Shown piece after piece: positions 1-12,679 of a DNA stretch of 39,856 bases. Each line of letters opens with the position of its first letter. Position 1 is the stretch's first letter. This stretch comes from Apostichopus leukothele (taxonomy: Eukaryota; Echinodermata; Holothuroidea; Aspidochirotida; Stichopodidae): positions 545,405 to 585,260 of the forward strand of contig JAAAKB020000021.1 in the NCBI GenBank assembly GCA_010014835.2. The letters run 5' to 3'. A model generated the notes under the pieces. It saw only the letters and a program-made list of their open reading frames with translations. It searched no databases and was not told the DNA's origin. The position numbers and the translations under genes were made by a program.

Positions 1-154
1 AATGACTGATCCAAATAATAGTATGCGATGTGCAGACTCATGACGCGCCAGGTAATCACCATAACACACAGTGATCCTACCAACTCATGACACTAATAAC
101 CCCAGTTTTCTGCCAGTTTCAATTGCAATGTCGATTCTAATTGGTACATGCATT

Positions 155-194
<40 letters not shown>

Positions 195-1698
195 ACTTTT
201 AGCTGTTAAATAAAAAATCTTATAAGGCAAGTCTAGAAAGAATAAATAGTACTTTTTATTTTTTTCTGGATTTTTTTTGTGGTTGTTTTTGTTTTGTTTT
301 TGTTTTGTTTACAGTGGCAATTTTAACAACATAGTAGAAATATGACAGTGATAGTTAATGTTTTGTTTTTCTCTTCAGCAAGCATTCCAAGCAGATACAG
401 TAAATAAATGCAGAAAAAGCTTTAATATAAATTGAAACATTATCGACAAAATCCCCTGACTAAAGAAGACTGGTGGATCACCCGCTCGTGATAACACTCA
501 CACACACAGGAAATAAAGTGACGACACAAAAAGTTATAAAGATTTCATTACAAACTGGGAGCCAGCCCTGGTCTGCTCTATTAATCTGTAAATACTGAAT
601 AATTCCTGCAGCAGCTTAAGAACAAAACAAAACGAAACGAGAAAGCTATCATTGCATCTGAATCTATGTCATGTCTTATCCATATCTCCCCCTCCACCCA
701 TCCCCTCCCCCATCCCCTCCCCCCTGCATCTCAACCACACTACCATCTCCAATCATATCAAGCAAAACAGCTTTGATATATAAAAATCACATTAAACCCT
801 TATTTTTAACTTATTAAGTTTTCTTGTTTTATGCTTCTCTCATTTTCTATTTTTGTTTGGCTGATTAATTCTTCTCACTACTTAAAAAAATTGAGCTGTG
901 TCAACTGGATTCCATTGCAGATGGAGTATGACTCATTTTGAAGTCTACATGAAAAGTAAGACTTCCTACCAGTACACAGTTAACTCACCAGCTATCCCTC
1001 CCTCCCCCCCCCCCCCCCCCCCATCCCCTCTTCCCATTTCCAGCATATCTGGGGAATAACTTTGAGGTGCAAACATCTCCAAACAAGTTCTTCAGCAACC
1101 AGCTTTTAGCAATTTTTTTTTGGAGGTGGTATGGTTGTTATTGTATGGCAAACACTGTGTACATTTGAAATAGGACAGGCAGACTAGTATGGACAGAACC
1201 TACTCAGCATTGCTGTAATTTAGATAGAACAGCGAGTTTTGAATTTTGTCTGTGGGAGAGCTCTGTCTCCGCTAATAGTTATTGCAGTGATTAGGAAAGC
1301 ATACCTGCTTCCTGAATCCTGATTATAACTGGGCTGTTGTGATGGCAAAATGGTGTCAAAACTCTAGTTAAACCTGTTAATTACACATTCTATATAGGAA
1401 GAGAGGTACCCAGTACTCGGACCCATAGAACGAATCAGAGAATTAAAACTGATAACAGACTGCTTATCTGTAGCCTACTGCAAAAAAGCTTGTGTAGGGT
1501 AAATATGAGAAAGTTACTGGGCCTGACGTTTTCGATGGTAGCAGGATCCTCTTCACAGGCTAACTGAATAGACAAAGACAAAATGAGAATGGATAAGCAG
1601 ATACAGATGGACAGACAGTTAAATTGGACAAATGAGCCGATGAAATAGAGCATAAATAGATGAGAGGAAAGATGGATGAGAGGATTAAAGGGATATGT
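1..1698. other. Non-coding, simple-sequence tracts only
   Basis: No gene is recognised. An A27 run lies at 161..187, a C-rich stretch at about 685..725, and a C19 run at 1004..1022. About 1560..1700 is a degenerate GATA/GATG/GACA-rich stretch leading into the minisatellite. The 72-codon open frame on the minus strand here is hydrophobic low-complexity sequence with no family signature. Confidence 0.7.
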
Positions 1699-1899
1699 AG
1701 ATAAACTCTGAGAGGTGTAACGAGAGATTAAGGTCTGTGGAAATAAACTCTTAAGGGGTGTAACATGAGATTAAGGTCTGTGGAGATAAAATCTTAAGGG
1801 GTGTAAAATGAGATTAAGGACTATGGGGATATACTTGGATGGGTGTAACAATGGGATTAAGGTCTATGGAGATAAACTCTAAGGGATGTAACCATGGGA
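1699..1899 (+). repeat. 43-bp minisatellite, about 4.7 copies
   Basis: Units begin at 1699 (42 bp), 1741, 1784 and 1827 (43 bp each), with a partial unit from 1870. The shared core is agataaactct...gggtgtaac.atg.gattaaggtctatgg. Units differ by scattered substitutions, so the array is not freshly made. Confidence 0.9.
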
Positions 1900-2650
1900 G
1901 GTAATTAGTGATGGAGGTGGAAAGTAAGTTGTCTATACTACAGTATGGTTCTTTATTGTATATGACATATCATGGTTGTATTGGCATGTAGGTACATTGA
2001 TACAGTATAGATACTGTAGAGACATCTCGCTTGATTTTCTCAATTGATTTTCTTTCATGAAAGTGTATATGAAAGTAACGTAATTACTCAAATTCAGGAA
2101 GCGAAAGTAGTCAAAGTATCATATCTTTGAAGGATGCTTGACAGATCCGCAAACTGTTATTGGAGGTTTATAATGGTGAAGTATTTCCCTGTGTCAGCCA
2201 TCCTCTGCCTCATTGAATTGTTACTCTCACGTACCCTTCATTTCAGGAATTTGTTGTCTTTTTTTCATTCAGATTTCCACATTACAACTTGACTATCATC
2301 CAGGCATTATTATTGTTTTGTACTTTGCTTCTCTGACTCTGGATATTACACTAGTGTTGAATGAGCTGTGCTTCCGATACCATTAGAAATAATAAAGTTA
2401 GAATAGCAGTACTTTCAGTGAGTGCCAACTATTAATTGTACTCTCTCATAGTCAGCTGCACTTGATATGACATATCTCGGCTTTCGGAAATCTTAGTTTG
2501 CTGGTGGTGCTGGTGCCAGAGTGCAAACTCTTACTTATGCATATAGAGCCTTGAAATTGTTCTTGTTCTCATGCCAAGTGGTACTATTGTGGTACTGGTT
2601 GTGTTCATGCTGTTGTGTTAGTACTAAAGCATCTGACAGATAAAACATAT
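1900..2650. other. Non-coding, nothing recognised
   Basis: AT-rich sequence without a supported ORF, RNA gene or clear repeat on either strand. Confidence 0.6.
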
Positions 2651-3222
2651 GTATAGGTCTTGAAGAATAAATCAACTCATACGTTTCTATTTAGTTGTTA
2701 GAGTTTGCCTGAAGTAATTACATTTTTATATCATTTTCAAAAAGTTAATGGCCATTGCAAGCCTGTGGAGGATTTTATCCTCTCAACAGTCCCCCCCCTC
2801 ACCCCCCCCCCAATGTATTTTCTGCTTCTTTGTGAGCTCTAGTTGAGATCAGATGGAGATACATCGCATTTTGTTTTTTCTCTCTCTCTCTCTCTCTCTC
2901 TGTTTTTCTTGGTCATATTCTGCCTGTATACAAAGTATGTGCACAAATAACACTTTGGAATGAGTTAACTTCCAATACTGAAAATTTCTATTGGTAGAGC
3001 ATGTATACAATTGCCTTGATGAATATATTGCATCACTTCTGTTCTTTTGCTAGAGCTTGCCTGAAGTAATTCATTTAAGTAATTTCCATACGGTTAACTG
3101 GCCATTGCACCCCTGTGAAGAATTTTATCCTCTCAACAGTCCCCCGATGGATTTTAGTCTTTTTCTCTCTTTTTGAGCTCTAGTTTAATAAAGATGAGAC
3201 GGAGATATCGCTATTGTGTCAT
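2651..3222 (+). repeat. Diverged tandem duplication, period about 352 bp
   Basis: Copy 1 is about 2651..2876 and copy 2 about 3003..3222. Shared anchors in order are gtata, tagag.ttgcctgaagtaat, ggccattgca, gattttatcctctcaacagt (aattttatcctctcaacagt in copy 2), gagctctagtt and gatgga/gacgga gata. The 59-base spacing between the first two anchors is the same in both copies. Weaker similarity extends upstream of each. Copy 1 carries two long C runs where copy 2 has only CCCCC. Confidence 0.8.
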
Positions 3223-3911
3223 TTCTCAACCTCTAAATATATAAATATGTGTTTACCTATGCTTTCACCATAGCTAGGGCCTCATTCAAAAAGATGCCTG
3301 ATTTACATATAAATGGAATATGACAGAAAAAATTGCCACCTCTATGAATTTTGAGTAAGCTGAAGGAAATGGAGATTGCTCTTGCATGAAGATCATTTAC
3401 TGGATTAAAAAAAAAAAAAAAAAAAAAGGAGAAAAAGTATTAAAGATATAAAAGGAACACGGTCTGGGTCAATCAGTTCGGCAACCTTTGTCGGGCGAGG
3501 TGGTTTGCTTCTATAAATTACTGAAATTGTTTTAAAATGACATCCTTTCCAATTCAGGGGTACTGCATAAGTGTCAGTTAAAATATGTAAAACTTGTATA
3601 AATGCCACGTGTCATTTCCACTCCGTAAATTAAAGGAGATTTTGGGGTCTGATTCATACAATCTGGTGACCACACTTGACCATGATATGCAAAATGAAAG
3701 CAAGCTATGGACATACTCTGTTTTATTGAGGCATGACAAATTTGTACCAGGAACAATGAAATTAAGCAGAGATTTCAAAGTATTGGAAAGGGATGCATTA
3801 ATACACTACCTTAAATTTGTAGGCTGCAAAATGTTTGTGTAGTTGATTAAATGGTAAAATGTATAGGCCTTACATGTATGTGTATATACATATGTGTATA
3901 TATATACGTAT
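3223..3911. other. Non-coding, one poly-A run
   Basis: A21 lies at 3407..3427 after ggatt, and may be the tail of an old retroposed copy, but I could not trace a body. The short open frames at 3405..3842 on both strands overlap one another and show no family signature. About 3870..3911 is TA/TG-rich. Confidence 0.5.
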
Positions 3912-3999
3912 AGCATGTTGTTACTCAAGTTTCACAAATGTTCGGTGATGATTTTTGATGATAGCCACACTCAGGGTGAAACTTTAGTAACAACATGCT
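3912..3999. repeat. 88-bp hairpin with 24-bp arms
   Basis: The left arm agcatgttgttactcaagtt plus tcac (3912..3935) pairs with gtgaaactttagtaacaaca plus tgct (3976..3999) with one mismatch, around a 40-base loop. Both sides are flanked by TA-rich DNA. It may be a tiny foldback element, but no target duplication is certain. Confidence 0.8.
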
Positions 4000-5089
4000 G
4001 TAGGTTATCATATACATATACTATAATATGTACTTGCTCTTCTTCTATGTATTGAGCACTTTTGCAGCAGGAAGTGAAGAACTGAATCTTTTAATATATA
4101 TCTCTATCTATATACATCTGGAGGAGGAAAGAATTGGAAGGGGGGGGGGGGGTTGGGGGGCACTCAATTCCATTTTTACAGGGGATAATGGATGGAATGA
4201 AAAGTAGCTTCTGGTTTAATGTGTCTTCAGCTTTGATGAAAAATGAAACGTTCCTATTTTTGTCTGATTTTGGCAAGAAGTGAACAAAGATACACAATGA
4301 TGTGATATTGTGATTAAGTAAAAAACTTCCTTTTCCTTTGGAAATACAGGAAATGGAAAAGTGAATGAATGGTCCATATGTATTCCATTTTAGCAAATAA
4401 ACTCGGGCTAGAAATGTGACTGCACTAGTAAATTGCACTAGTAAAATCTCTACACTAGGCTATACATAATTTGCTGGTGATTATCATATGTATTAAAACT
4501 GCATCAAGCACTGTATACATATAGTTTCAAGCAGTGAGGGAGATTTTAAGCTGCCACCTTCACTATACAATTCGGCCTCCTGATTTACCACAACATCTGC
4601 CAAATTAAGGAGAGGGTTCATGAACTTTTAATACAATTTTAAGTTGACCTGTGGGAAAGGTGACATGGGGAGATTGATGAAGCAACCCACCATTTTGTTC
4701 TCAGGTTGTGTTTTACCATGCTTGTTGGTAATGGGAAATTACTCTGCCATCAATTTTCTTCTCCCCAATATAACAAACACAGCATCCAGAGTTGGGTGGA
4801 ATCTCTTGAAGCTGCATTACATTATGAATATGTCAAAATTTGATGCAAAATTTATTTTTTTACTGGAGAGAGCAGGTCCATGGAAACATGTAATCTGTTT
4901 TAATATCTAGTAAGTAGTTCACTGTGATTCAGCCAATGAATGATGAAATTTGTGCAGAAACGTTGGAAGGTCAAAATGGAACGACAGAACCTTCCATTAA
5001 ATTTGTAGGGCATGAAATTTTCTTGTTGTATTTCTTTCACGTTTCATAACCCAGTCACCCTTAAAAATAGTTATCCTAGTTCGGTTAAA
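4000..5089. other. Non-coding, G-run and short open frames
   Basis: G13 lies at 4140..4152, followed by TT and six more G. Open frames at 4091..4438 (minus) and 4644..4910 (plus) have no recognisable domain and are probably chance. Confidence 0.5.
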
Positions 5090-5690
5090 GGATTCGTCCA
5101 AGTTTTGCAAAATATCGCGTGAGCTTGTCAGAAATGCTTTGATGTTGGTCAATCAGCTCGAACTTCGCCGTGCAGGATGTAATTAGACAGATTTCGGGTC
5201 CCATTCTTTGCATTAACTCGTGACTTATGTACATGTTTAAATAACATTGTATGATACCCCTGGGCTCGAGCAGTCTGCCCTGCAACATCCCGCCAAAATT
5301 CTCCATCTTTTTCTGATCAGAGTTACACCTCACGCACTGCTAACGGTAACGTGCAATTCCTTTGGTTTTTCCGCTGTCAATCTCTCAAACCATTCAGCTC
5401 CCTTTAAATATGACAATTACCTATTCTTGGATACAACGATGTCATGCTGGAATCACAATTTCAAATCAAAACGAAAACAGGAAAAGACACCATAAGACAA
5501 CAGAAGATAAGTGTTCCCCCCAAAAAGCATTGTGATAGTGAATGCAGCACGGGGGCGGGCGTATGTACAGCCGATCTGTTTCAATTTAAAAAACATCTTA
5601 CCTATAATCAGCTAAGTGGTTACTCCTTCATTTTGAGATTGAAATTGACAGGGGGAAATCATAACCAAGTATTGCATCTGTAGCCACAAA
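5090..5690. other. CpG-richer block with a GC box
   Basis: CpG words (atatcgcgtgag, cttcgccg, ctcgagc, gtaacgtgc) are clearly denser here than on either side. A GC-box word, gggggcgggc, lies at 5551..5560. Overlapping open frames of about 80 codons on both strands (5085..5333 minus, 5247..5495 plus, 5444..5683 plus) have no family signature. It could be a transcription start region or an old repeat. Confidence 0.35.
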
Positions 5691-8600
5691 CTCTCATGCA
5701 TCCAGGGCAAGTAATTTAGTGTTCAAATGTTGTATCCAGAGGTAGTCTTAATATTTTGTATTGATCTAAAAAACTATATATAAGAAAAAAACACTAAAAA
5801 GATTTTTTTATTTTTTTAAATTTTTTTTTTTCCAGTAGAACAAACTTGCTATATGTACATCTTTCCATATATGTTTTAATGCAATTTGACCCTTGTAACA
5901 TATAGGCAGTGTTTATTTTCTTACTTTGAGGGGGATTAATTTTTCCTGTCATTTGTTTTACTTTATATATGGCAGTTCCTGGAGTGTTGTTATTTGTTAT
6001 TATTGAATGTAGTTATATATATTGTAGACACAATATGCAATACTCATAGTTCAAGATAAAATCCATTAGAGTCAAAGGCAGTTTCTGCTGAAAATTAGGT
6101 GTCCAGGTTTAATATTATGTCCTCCTTATAGAAGCTAACAGTAAAATATTTTTCATAATTTTTCTTTCTTAAGATGAATAGTATGCTTATATTCCAATGA
6201 GTAATGCTGGCACAGCTTACTGATCATAGTAAAGTAAATTTTGTTAATAGTTTTGAAGTCACTGAAATGGAATGTAAGTGGCTGTTTTTTACCTTTTTGT
6301 CGTAAAGTACTATGGACACCTAGCCAATTTGCCCCATATTCAGTTCATTTGCTGTGTGTGATAATCCTATTCAAAATTTGTTTTCGAAAAGCTCCTTTCG
6401 TTTCCAAGATAAACGCATTTCAAAGTTTTGATAAAGATGAGAAACTCAATAAATATGTGCAAACTATGACGTGGAGTGTTGTGCTCATCATAACTTCTAA
6501 TGTATAGCCCTAAATAATTTAACCCCTAATTGCATGCCCACATATTTATCATTTGAATAACGTGATGTTCCTCTTTTCGAAGAAGACAAAATATTTCCAA
6601 AAGTCACCTTAGGCCACGAACCTGAGTTCAATGTCCTCGAAACGAAGGTTGTAAAAACAAATGAATAACATAACAGAAAGTTAAGCAGTCACTCCCTTTT
6701 CATGATCAGCGTACATAATTAGATAATGTTTATTCATAAACAAAACTAGAATTAAGGAAAGACTTGTAAAATGGTCAATCTTTGATGGAATTTGATGCGA
6801 GTTGCAGCTAATTTCATGATTTCTAATGCCTATTAGAGTGATTAGGACAATGTTGTTCATAGGTGTACATAGACCATTAAATGATACCAATTTTCTATAG
6901 GATTGCTTACAAGAAGAAAGACCATCTTCTTACATTTATCAACACAAAGGGTAATGTATATATACCCAACATATGTGTGGAAGGTAATATTATTATTAAT
7001 TTGTAAGAACAACAATTGTTCAGTGTGTCTGCTCGTGGTGCAATGGTGTCCTGTAGATGCTTTTATTCCACCTCTGCAAGAGTGGAAAAGATGTTTGAAA
7101 AGAAAGTATCGAGATGTGAGATAAGATTCCTGTAACATATTATCTTCAGCTTGAGGACTGGCTCTCTTGTAACTTGCTGTCCATTTTCCAGCAAATTCAC
7201 CAAACCTGTTGACTTTTTGCTTTTTAAAGTAAGATTATACTGGGTCTTGCCCTTCTAGATGTTTCTATGTTACGAAGCTTAATTAGGTTAATTAACAAGC
7301 AATCAGTGATTTCATTCTGCTCTGACAAGTCTGTCACCGATTCAACAGACAAAGACCAAATTTTGGATTTAAAAAAAAAATTGAAGTTCTTGACAGCATC
7401 ATCTGATTCATGATGTAAGAGCTGGCTGGAGTAATTAAGCTAACGAGCTGTGTTATGCTATAGAACTGTACTCTTTGAACCTATGAGAGGTTAAGTAACT
7501 CAGCTCACAAAGTTGCTGTAAAACCAATGTAGATTTCCTATGAATGACATTCATTGTTCTTTGAATCATTTACTGTTGTATTCCAAGTGTCTGGGGGGAA
7601 ATCAGTTTCTACATTAATATTTATTAGAGCTTCAAAATATGACTGCCACTACTAATTCCATCATTCATATTGTTGAAAATTCATGATCTCCTTTCTTGTA
7701 GAGAGTGTCTTAAACTTATAAATAAAATATTTGCATGTTATCACATTAACAGAAACCTTAGAAAATTCGCTCACACAGACTTGACATGTGCCAGGGGTTT
7801 ATTGTACCTTTCAAAATGTCAAAGGTAGGCGCCTTCTAGATAGAACATGGGCTTATTGTTCTGCTAGTAAGTAACTTAATTGTGAGTATTTGCAGAATTT
7901 AATTTAGGTTTTCTTTGACATGAAATGGTAATATTAGACAAAGCGAAAGGATTAGACATTTCTTTTGAATTTTTGCATCAAAATAGCTTATTTAGTGACC
8001 TACAGGGGGCTTCTAACAATTCCTTACTTAATTATCATATTTCTCCATCCAGCCAATTTTTCCCACCAAACTTTCCCTCCAAATTTTTTCCCCCTTTCTG
8101 CTTTTATTGGATTAGCTTCCTCTGGGGAACCATGCTGTTTGCCCACACTGTGTGTGACAGCATTGGAAAGGCTATGTTGCCTGTGGGGATCTGGTGAGGT
8201 CAGTGAGTGTTGGATTTCACTGATCAGAAAAGAGAAATTAAATCTAGCCAAGGGGTCACATTCCAAGATTTGCAGATTGGTATCATTACTTAAAGTAATA
8301 TAGCCAGAATCTGTCCAAGGTAAAGGCAATGTTGTCTGAGGGACCTATTTCTGTATTGTGGAACGGGGAAAGTCTGAGGGAAGGAATGGGTGCTTCCTTC
8401 ACTGTTGTATCGTTACTGGTTGAAAAAGCTGAAGATATTGTTGGGAGTTGATGATATAGTGTTGGAGTCAATAGTTACAGTATTACACTCTGCAGTGACG
8501 AGAGTTAAAAAGCAACGTAGGATATGTTCATATATTATACTCTTACATCACAGTGTGACTAAGTTTACAAGGCACACAGTATACAGTTATGGCGCTCATC

Positions 8601-11600
8601 ATTCAGGGACTATAACAGTGGGGGAAAAAACTAAAGGTTAAGTGTATAGTATTAGCACTGCGATAATACATAGCTCTAAAAATGTAGTGCGAGCGAAGAA
8701 ATGATAGTGTCAGATAAATCAAGTCGGTACCACTACCGTGAGGTATGCACCTTGAAGATAACACAGTATTACGTTTTAAAGTATAATTGAATTTCAAATG
8801 AGTCTCACATTAATTATGCATATATACATCACCCTCTGAAGTTGAAAGTTCACGTTCACAGATGTAAGCATTTCAGATGATTGCATAAATATGTATGCAA
8901 ACCATGCCATCAGTCACTGCCTGGGTAGCCAAAGTTAGCCCTCCTCTGAATGTGTATGTCCTGGTTCCTTCAGCCAAGTTACAAAAATCCATCACTGGAT
9001 TTGACTATTATTCTGTTTCTTTGACCAATCCTGTTTGTGTATGCAAATGACCTAATGTCGAGTTCCAACAAGACAGAGAACTGGAATTAAAGGGACTCTA
9101 GACAGAGTCAAATTTTCACTCTGGGCCGATAGGAGAGACAAAAACTATAGGATAGTTGGACTAAAATGTAATTGTGAATTAGGGATAACCCCTTGGTTTT
9201 AAGCAGTATAATGTTATGGATGGACATTTTTTTAGTCAGTAATTTTGTTTTTCCCTCATGTTAATTGACGTTACAAACGGGTATGATTAACCAGTCATAA
9301 AACTCCTTTATAGGTTAACAGCTCATGATCAGGATATTCAGGACCTAGTTTATTACTGATAATTCAGTCTTGTTTCCATAGTGTTACTGAATCCCCGTTT
9401 CATTCTTTGATCATAAATTTGAGAAAACTTGCAAATATTAGATCCCTCAAATTATTGTCACAGTTTTGCAGGGACTAATGAAAATGTGGTTTTAATGCCT
9501 TAGATTGTTGCTCTCGTAGCTGTTTTTTCTATACTTAGAAAGCAGCTACAGATTATATTAGAATATTGAGTTTCTAGTGTGTATTAATTAAAAATCCCTG
9601 TTAACCAATCAAATGCAAGTAAATATTAGGCTTTGATTTGGCCATTAGTGATTCTTCAATCATATATTAGCTTGATTAGAATGTTAAATTCTGTTCATTT
9701 CATTTATAAATTAATACAGTGTTAGAATCCCCCCCCCCCTTTTTCTACATGTATCATACTGCTTTAACTGTCATTTTCCTATCTTGCACTGCAAGCAATA
9801 AATCTGCAGAGAGTAGTACAGTTGTCAGCATACTGACACATTGTGTAAAGGGTGTGTTACTGCAGCATCAAAACCTTAGCAGCCCAGAATCCTGACAAAA
9901 ATCTCTTTTGATATACAGCTTGGAATGTCAGCTTTCTGGGAGTGAAAATGCTGGTATGGGTGACCTTACACCCCTGCCTTGTTAGTTAGTGAAACAGGGG
10001 GTAAAACCACAGGGAACCTTATCATAACCCAGTCATGTGTTTCAGAAAGGGCGGGAAAAAGCTGAACTCAGCACCAATAAGTAACACGCGGACAAGCTAG
10101 AAACCGATTCTGATGTGTCGCTGCGCAGAGCTGTGATAGGATAACTTTTAACTGTAAGCACATGTCAAGTGGTGGAGGTGGATTGAGGTTTCTATGCATA
10201 CAGTCTGGAAAGTAACGCAGGAAGTGTGGAAAGTTGTTTCCCCATCCTGTTCTTCTTTCCTCCCGAGTCAGTCACATGTTGGAAGGAGTGAATCAGGACC
10301 TACTACAGTAATAGCAAAGTTGGATTTTTGCTTTCATTGAGCAGTAAGTTTATCCTTTTATTCTCAATTTTTTTGAGTCACAAAGTTCAAATCTTGAATG
10401 GCCTAGTTTGGATTTAGTCCCTGTTTTTCCATTTATGGAGTGACTATATTCCTTATTGGAGTTTGACATTTTTTTTTTTACCCTGACTTCTTCTTGATCT
10501 TCGTCATTCCTTATGTCGAGACGTCTCGACCACTTTTTGGTCGGAGAATTTCAGGTTCTCACCTATTTATTGCATCAGCCTCTTTATACACGTCTTGACT
10601 TGGGTTCTGCTTTTATGCTGGCTTTTAAGTGTAAATTGTCAGTTATTTTCCTGTTGATCAAATGATCTCTACAATTAGTAGATATGGGATAGGCCTTCAA
10701 AGTTACTTTTTTCTTTAAGTTGATTTTTGAATGAACCCATTTTTTAGGGCTAGTTTACCTTTTTTGTATGATTATTCAAATGTAACAGTTCCACTTAATG
10801 TAATTGTTTTGAGGGACTAGCTCCTGTGATAAGCAGATGTATGCCCCACTCATTTCATGCTTATCACTAGAATTTCAAACCTCAAGGAGATTAAATAAAA
10901 CAGTATTCAGAAAGCAATGGCTAAAATTTTTTTCCACACTTTTGTGTGGGAGGATGGTCATTTAGGTAAATTGTAAGATTTCATAATCAAGATAATTGGA
11001 TACTGAGAACAATAAGGTACTGTTCAATAGGCTTACAAAGAATTAGTATAAAGCCAAACATGTTTGCTTTGTAATGGGTTCTCAAAGTATAGAAGTTGTG
11101 GGAAGCCCTCTCACCATCTGTGAGATTGTGTTTCTCTCTTGAGGGTACAATTGTTTCCTCTCGCTGTTTAATCTCACTTTCCAACTAATTCCTTTCAAGT
11201 CAATGTCAGTTAGTGTGGCAATTGTATGGTGGAGATATCAATGTGGGCCTTGAGAGCCCAGCTGTAGAGACTTCTCTAGTCTTATTCCCGTTCTCCTACT
11301 ATGGGAAGGGGTGCAGGAATCATAGCCTGAGCAAAGGTAATAGTGTGTTGAATCTGCTGTCAACCATAAATTCTCAACGAAAGCTTAGCATTAGTGGAAA
11401 GTAATATTGTTAATATAGAGGGTCTCCCATCCATACATTATTCAACGGTAGGATAGTAACGTGTGGTACATCTTAAATAGTTGAATGTTATAGCTTCTAG
11501 TTAATATCTAAATCATTCAGTTTTTGTGAACATTGAGTGTTTTATTTATTGAAACACTTCCTCATCTCTCAGCCTAAATCTACAATGTTAACATTAGAAA

Positions 11601-11895
11601 AAACTCAATACCAATGGTATATATTGAACCTAGTGCAACTGAATTGAAGTTTCCCTCCTAAACTGAGTGATGTGATGGATGCATGTGGTATAACATTGGT
11701 AATTCAAATCATTCATGATTAAAATTGTTCGTTCTGTGAGATAAGCCCTCTATATTAATATAGGTATGTAGGAGTAAACTCATGTTTCAAATTACATCTA
11801 AAATAATCAGTCAGCTTGTTTTGAAAGAATTCCACCAACTATACTTATAACTTAAAATTAAGCTTCCCTCAAAACTTCTATTTATTAGTAAATAT
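5691..11895. other. Long non-coding stretch
   Basis: AT-rich with no supported gene. I looked here for the missing N-terminal PPP4R1 HEAT exons (for example a VRKVCAANFGDICSVV-like segment) and saw none. C11 lies at 9729..9739. ORFs of 60 to 110 codons occur in several frames but overlap on both strands and carry no signature. The word ttaaagggactctagacaga at about 9087 resembles the start of the short TTAA-flanked elements further on. Confidence 0.6.
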
Positions 11896-11915
11896 GTAAC
11901 TTGTGAATGTAACTT

Positions 11916-12182
11916 GTGAATGAGTGGAATGGTTTGCCTGAGAAAGTTGTACTTGCAAGTAGTGTCAATGGGTTTAAGAATGCTTTGGACNNNNNNNNNN
12001 NNNNNNNNNNNNNNNNNNNNNNNNNNNNNNNNNNNNNNNNNNNNNNNNNNNNNNNNNNNNNNNNNNNNNNNNNNNNNNNNNNNNNNNNNNCTTGCAAGCA
12101 ACGGAAAGTTAACTTTTTCAGAGCACGGCACGCGGTTTGGGGCGAGTCTTCAATGCCTTTAATACCTGCCAACATCTCATGA
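11916..12182 (+). mobile_element. LINE fragment: C-terminal tail of reverse transcriptase ORF, cut by gap
   Basis: Codons at 11916..11990 read VNEWNGLPEKVVLASSVNGF then KNALD. This matches the common C-terminal motif of non-LTR retrotransposon polyproteins (NxWNxLPxxVVxAxSVxxFKxxLD). A 100-base N run follows at once. After the gap the same frame stays open to a stop at 12180..12182 (CKQRKVNFFRARHAVWGESS, then MPLIPANIS), but the true gap size is unknown, so continuity is unproven. Immediately upstream the frame has a stop, and a 13-bp direct repeat (gtaacttgtgaat, 11896..11908 and 11909..11921) abuts the homology. This is a dead 5'-truncated copy. Confidence 0.75.
11991..12090. other. Assembly gap (100 N)
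   Basis: Exactly 100 N, the usual placeholder for a join of unknown length. It falls inside a LINE copy, as expected when a dispersed repeat breaks an assembly. Confidence 0.98.
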
Positions 12183-12589
12183 TAACACCAGACTAACAAG
12201 AAACAAGACAGCAGGTTTGTTATCATCTCTTGTTATGAAACAGTAACAACAACCTCCTTGTCAATTATTACAGCTTGCTGTATTATGGCTGTCAGTCTGT
12301 GGCAAATATTTAAATTTACCTTCCCATAGATCTGTGACAGTCAAGTGCAGATCAGGTCAAAACATCAAAATGTTGTATGTAGTGTTACAACTTGTTCTCC
12401 TGTACATTACAACAATGGTCTAGAGTTTTAAATAAAAAGGGTCAAGGGATCATTGAGCCATTTGGCTTTTGTGTTAACTTTCTTTTCTTAAATAAAACAA
12501 TAGCACCAATGCTGTAATAGCTCACACATAATTGATCAACTTAATTGTAGTGAAAAAGTTAATAGAACTGTAGATAATATATAATATAA

Positions 12590-12679
12590 TAATATATATA
12601 TATATATATATATAATAATCAGCAGTTATTTTTACGACGCTTAAGCGACCACAAATGTGGGAGAAGCCCGCAAGGGCTT
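12590..12679 (-). repeat. (TA)n tract followed by a stack of three palindromes
   Basis: A TA run at about 12590..12613 is followed by cgcttaagcg (12638..12647, perfect palindrome), ccac-aaat-gtgg (12649..12660) and aagccc-gcaa-gggctt (12664..12679). The last hairpin has a GNRA-type tetraloop. Read on the minus strand, the stack ends in a TA-rich microsatellite tail, which is how the 3' ends of many LINEs and SINEs look. No matching ORF is seen upstream on that strand. Confidence 0.6.

Noticed and set aside
8024-8329. 101-codon minus-strand frame overlapping two + strand frames
   Set aside because: Three overlapping frames on both strands with no signature suggest chance openness.
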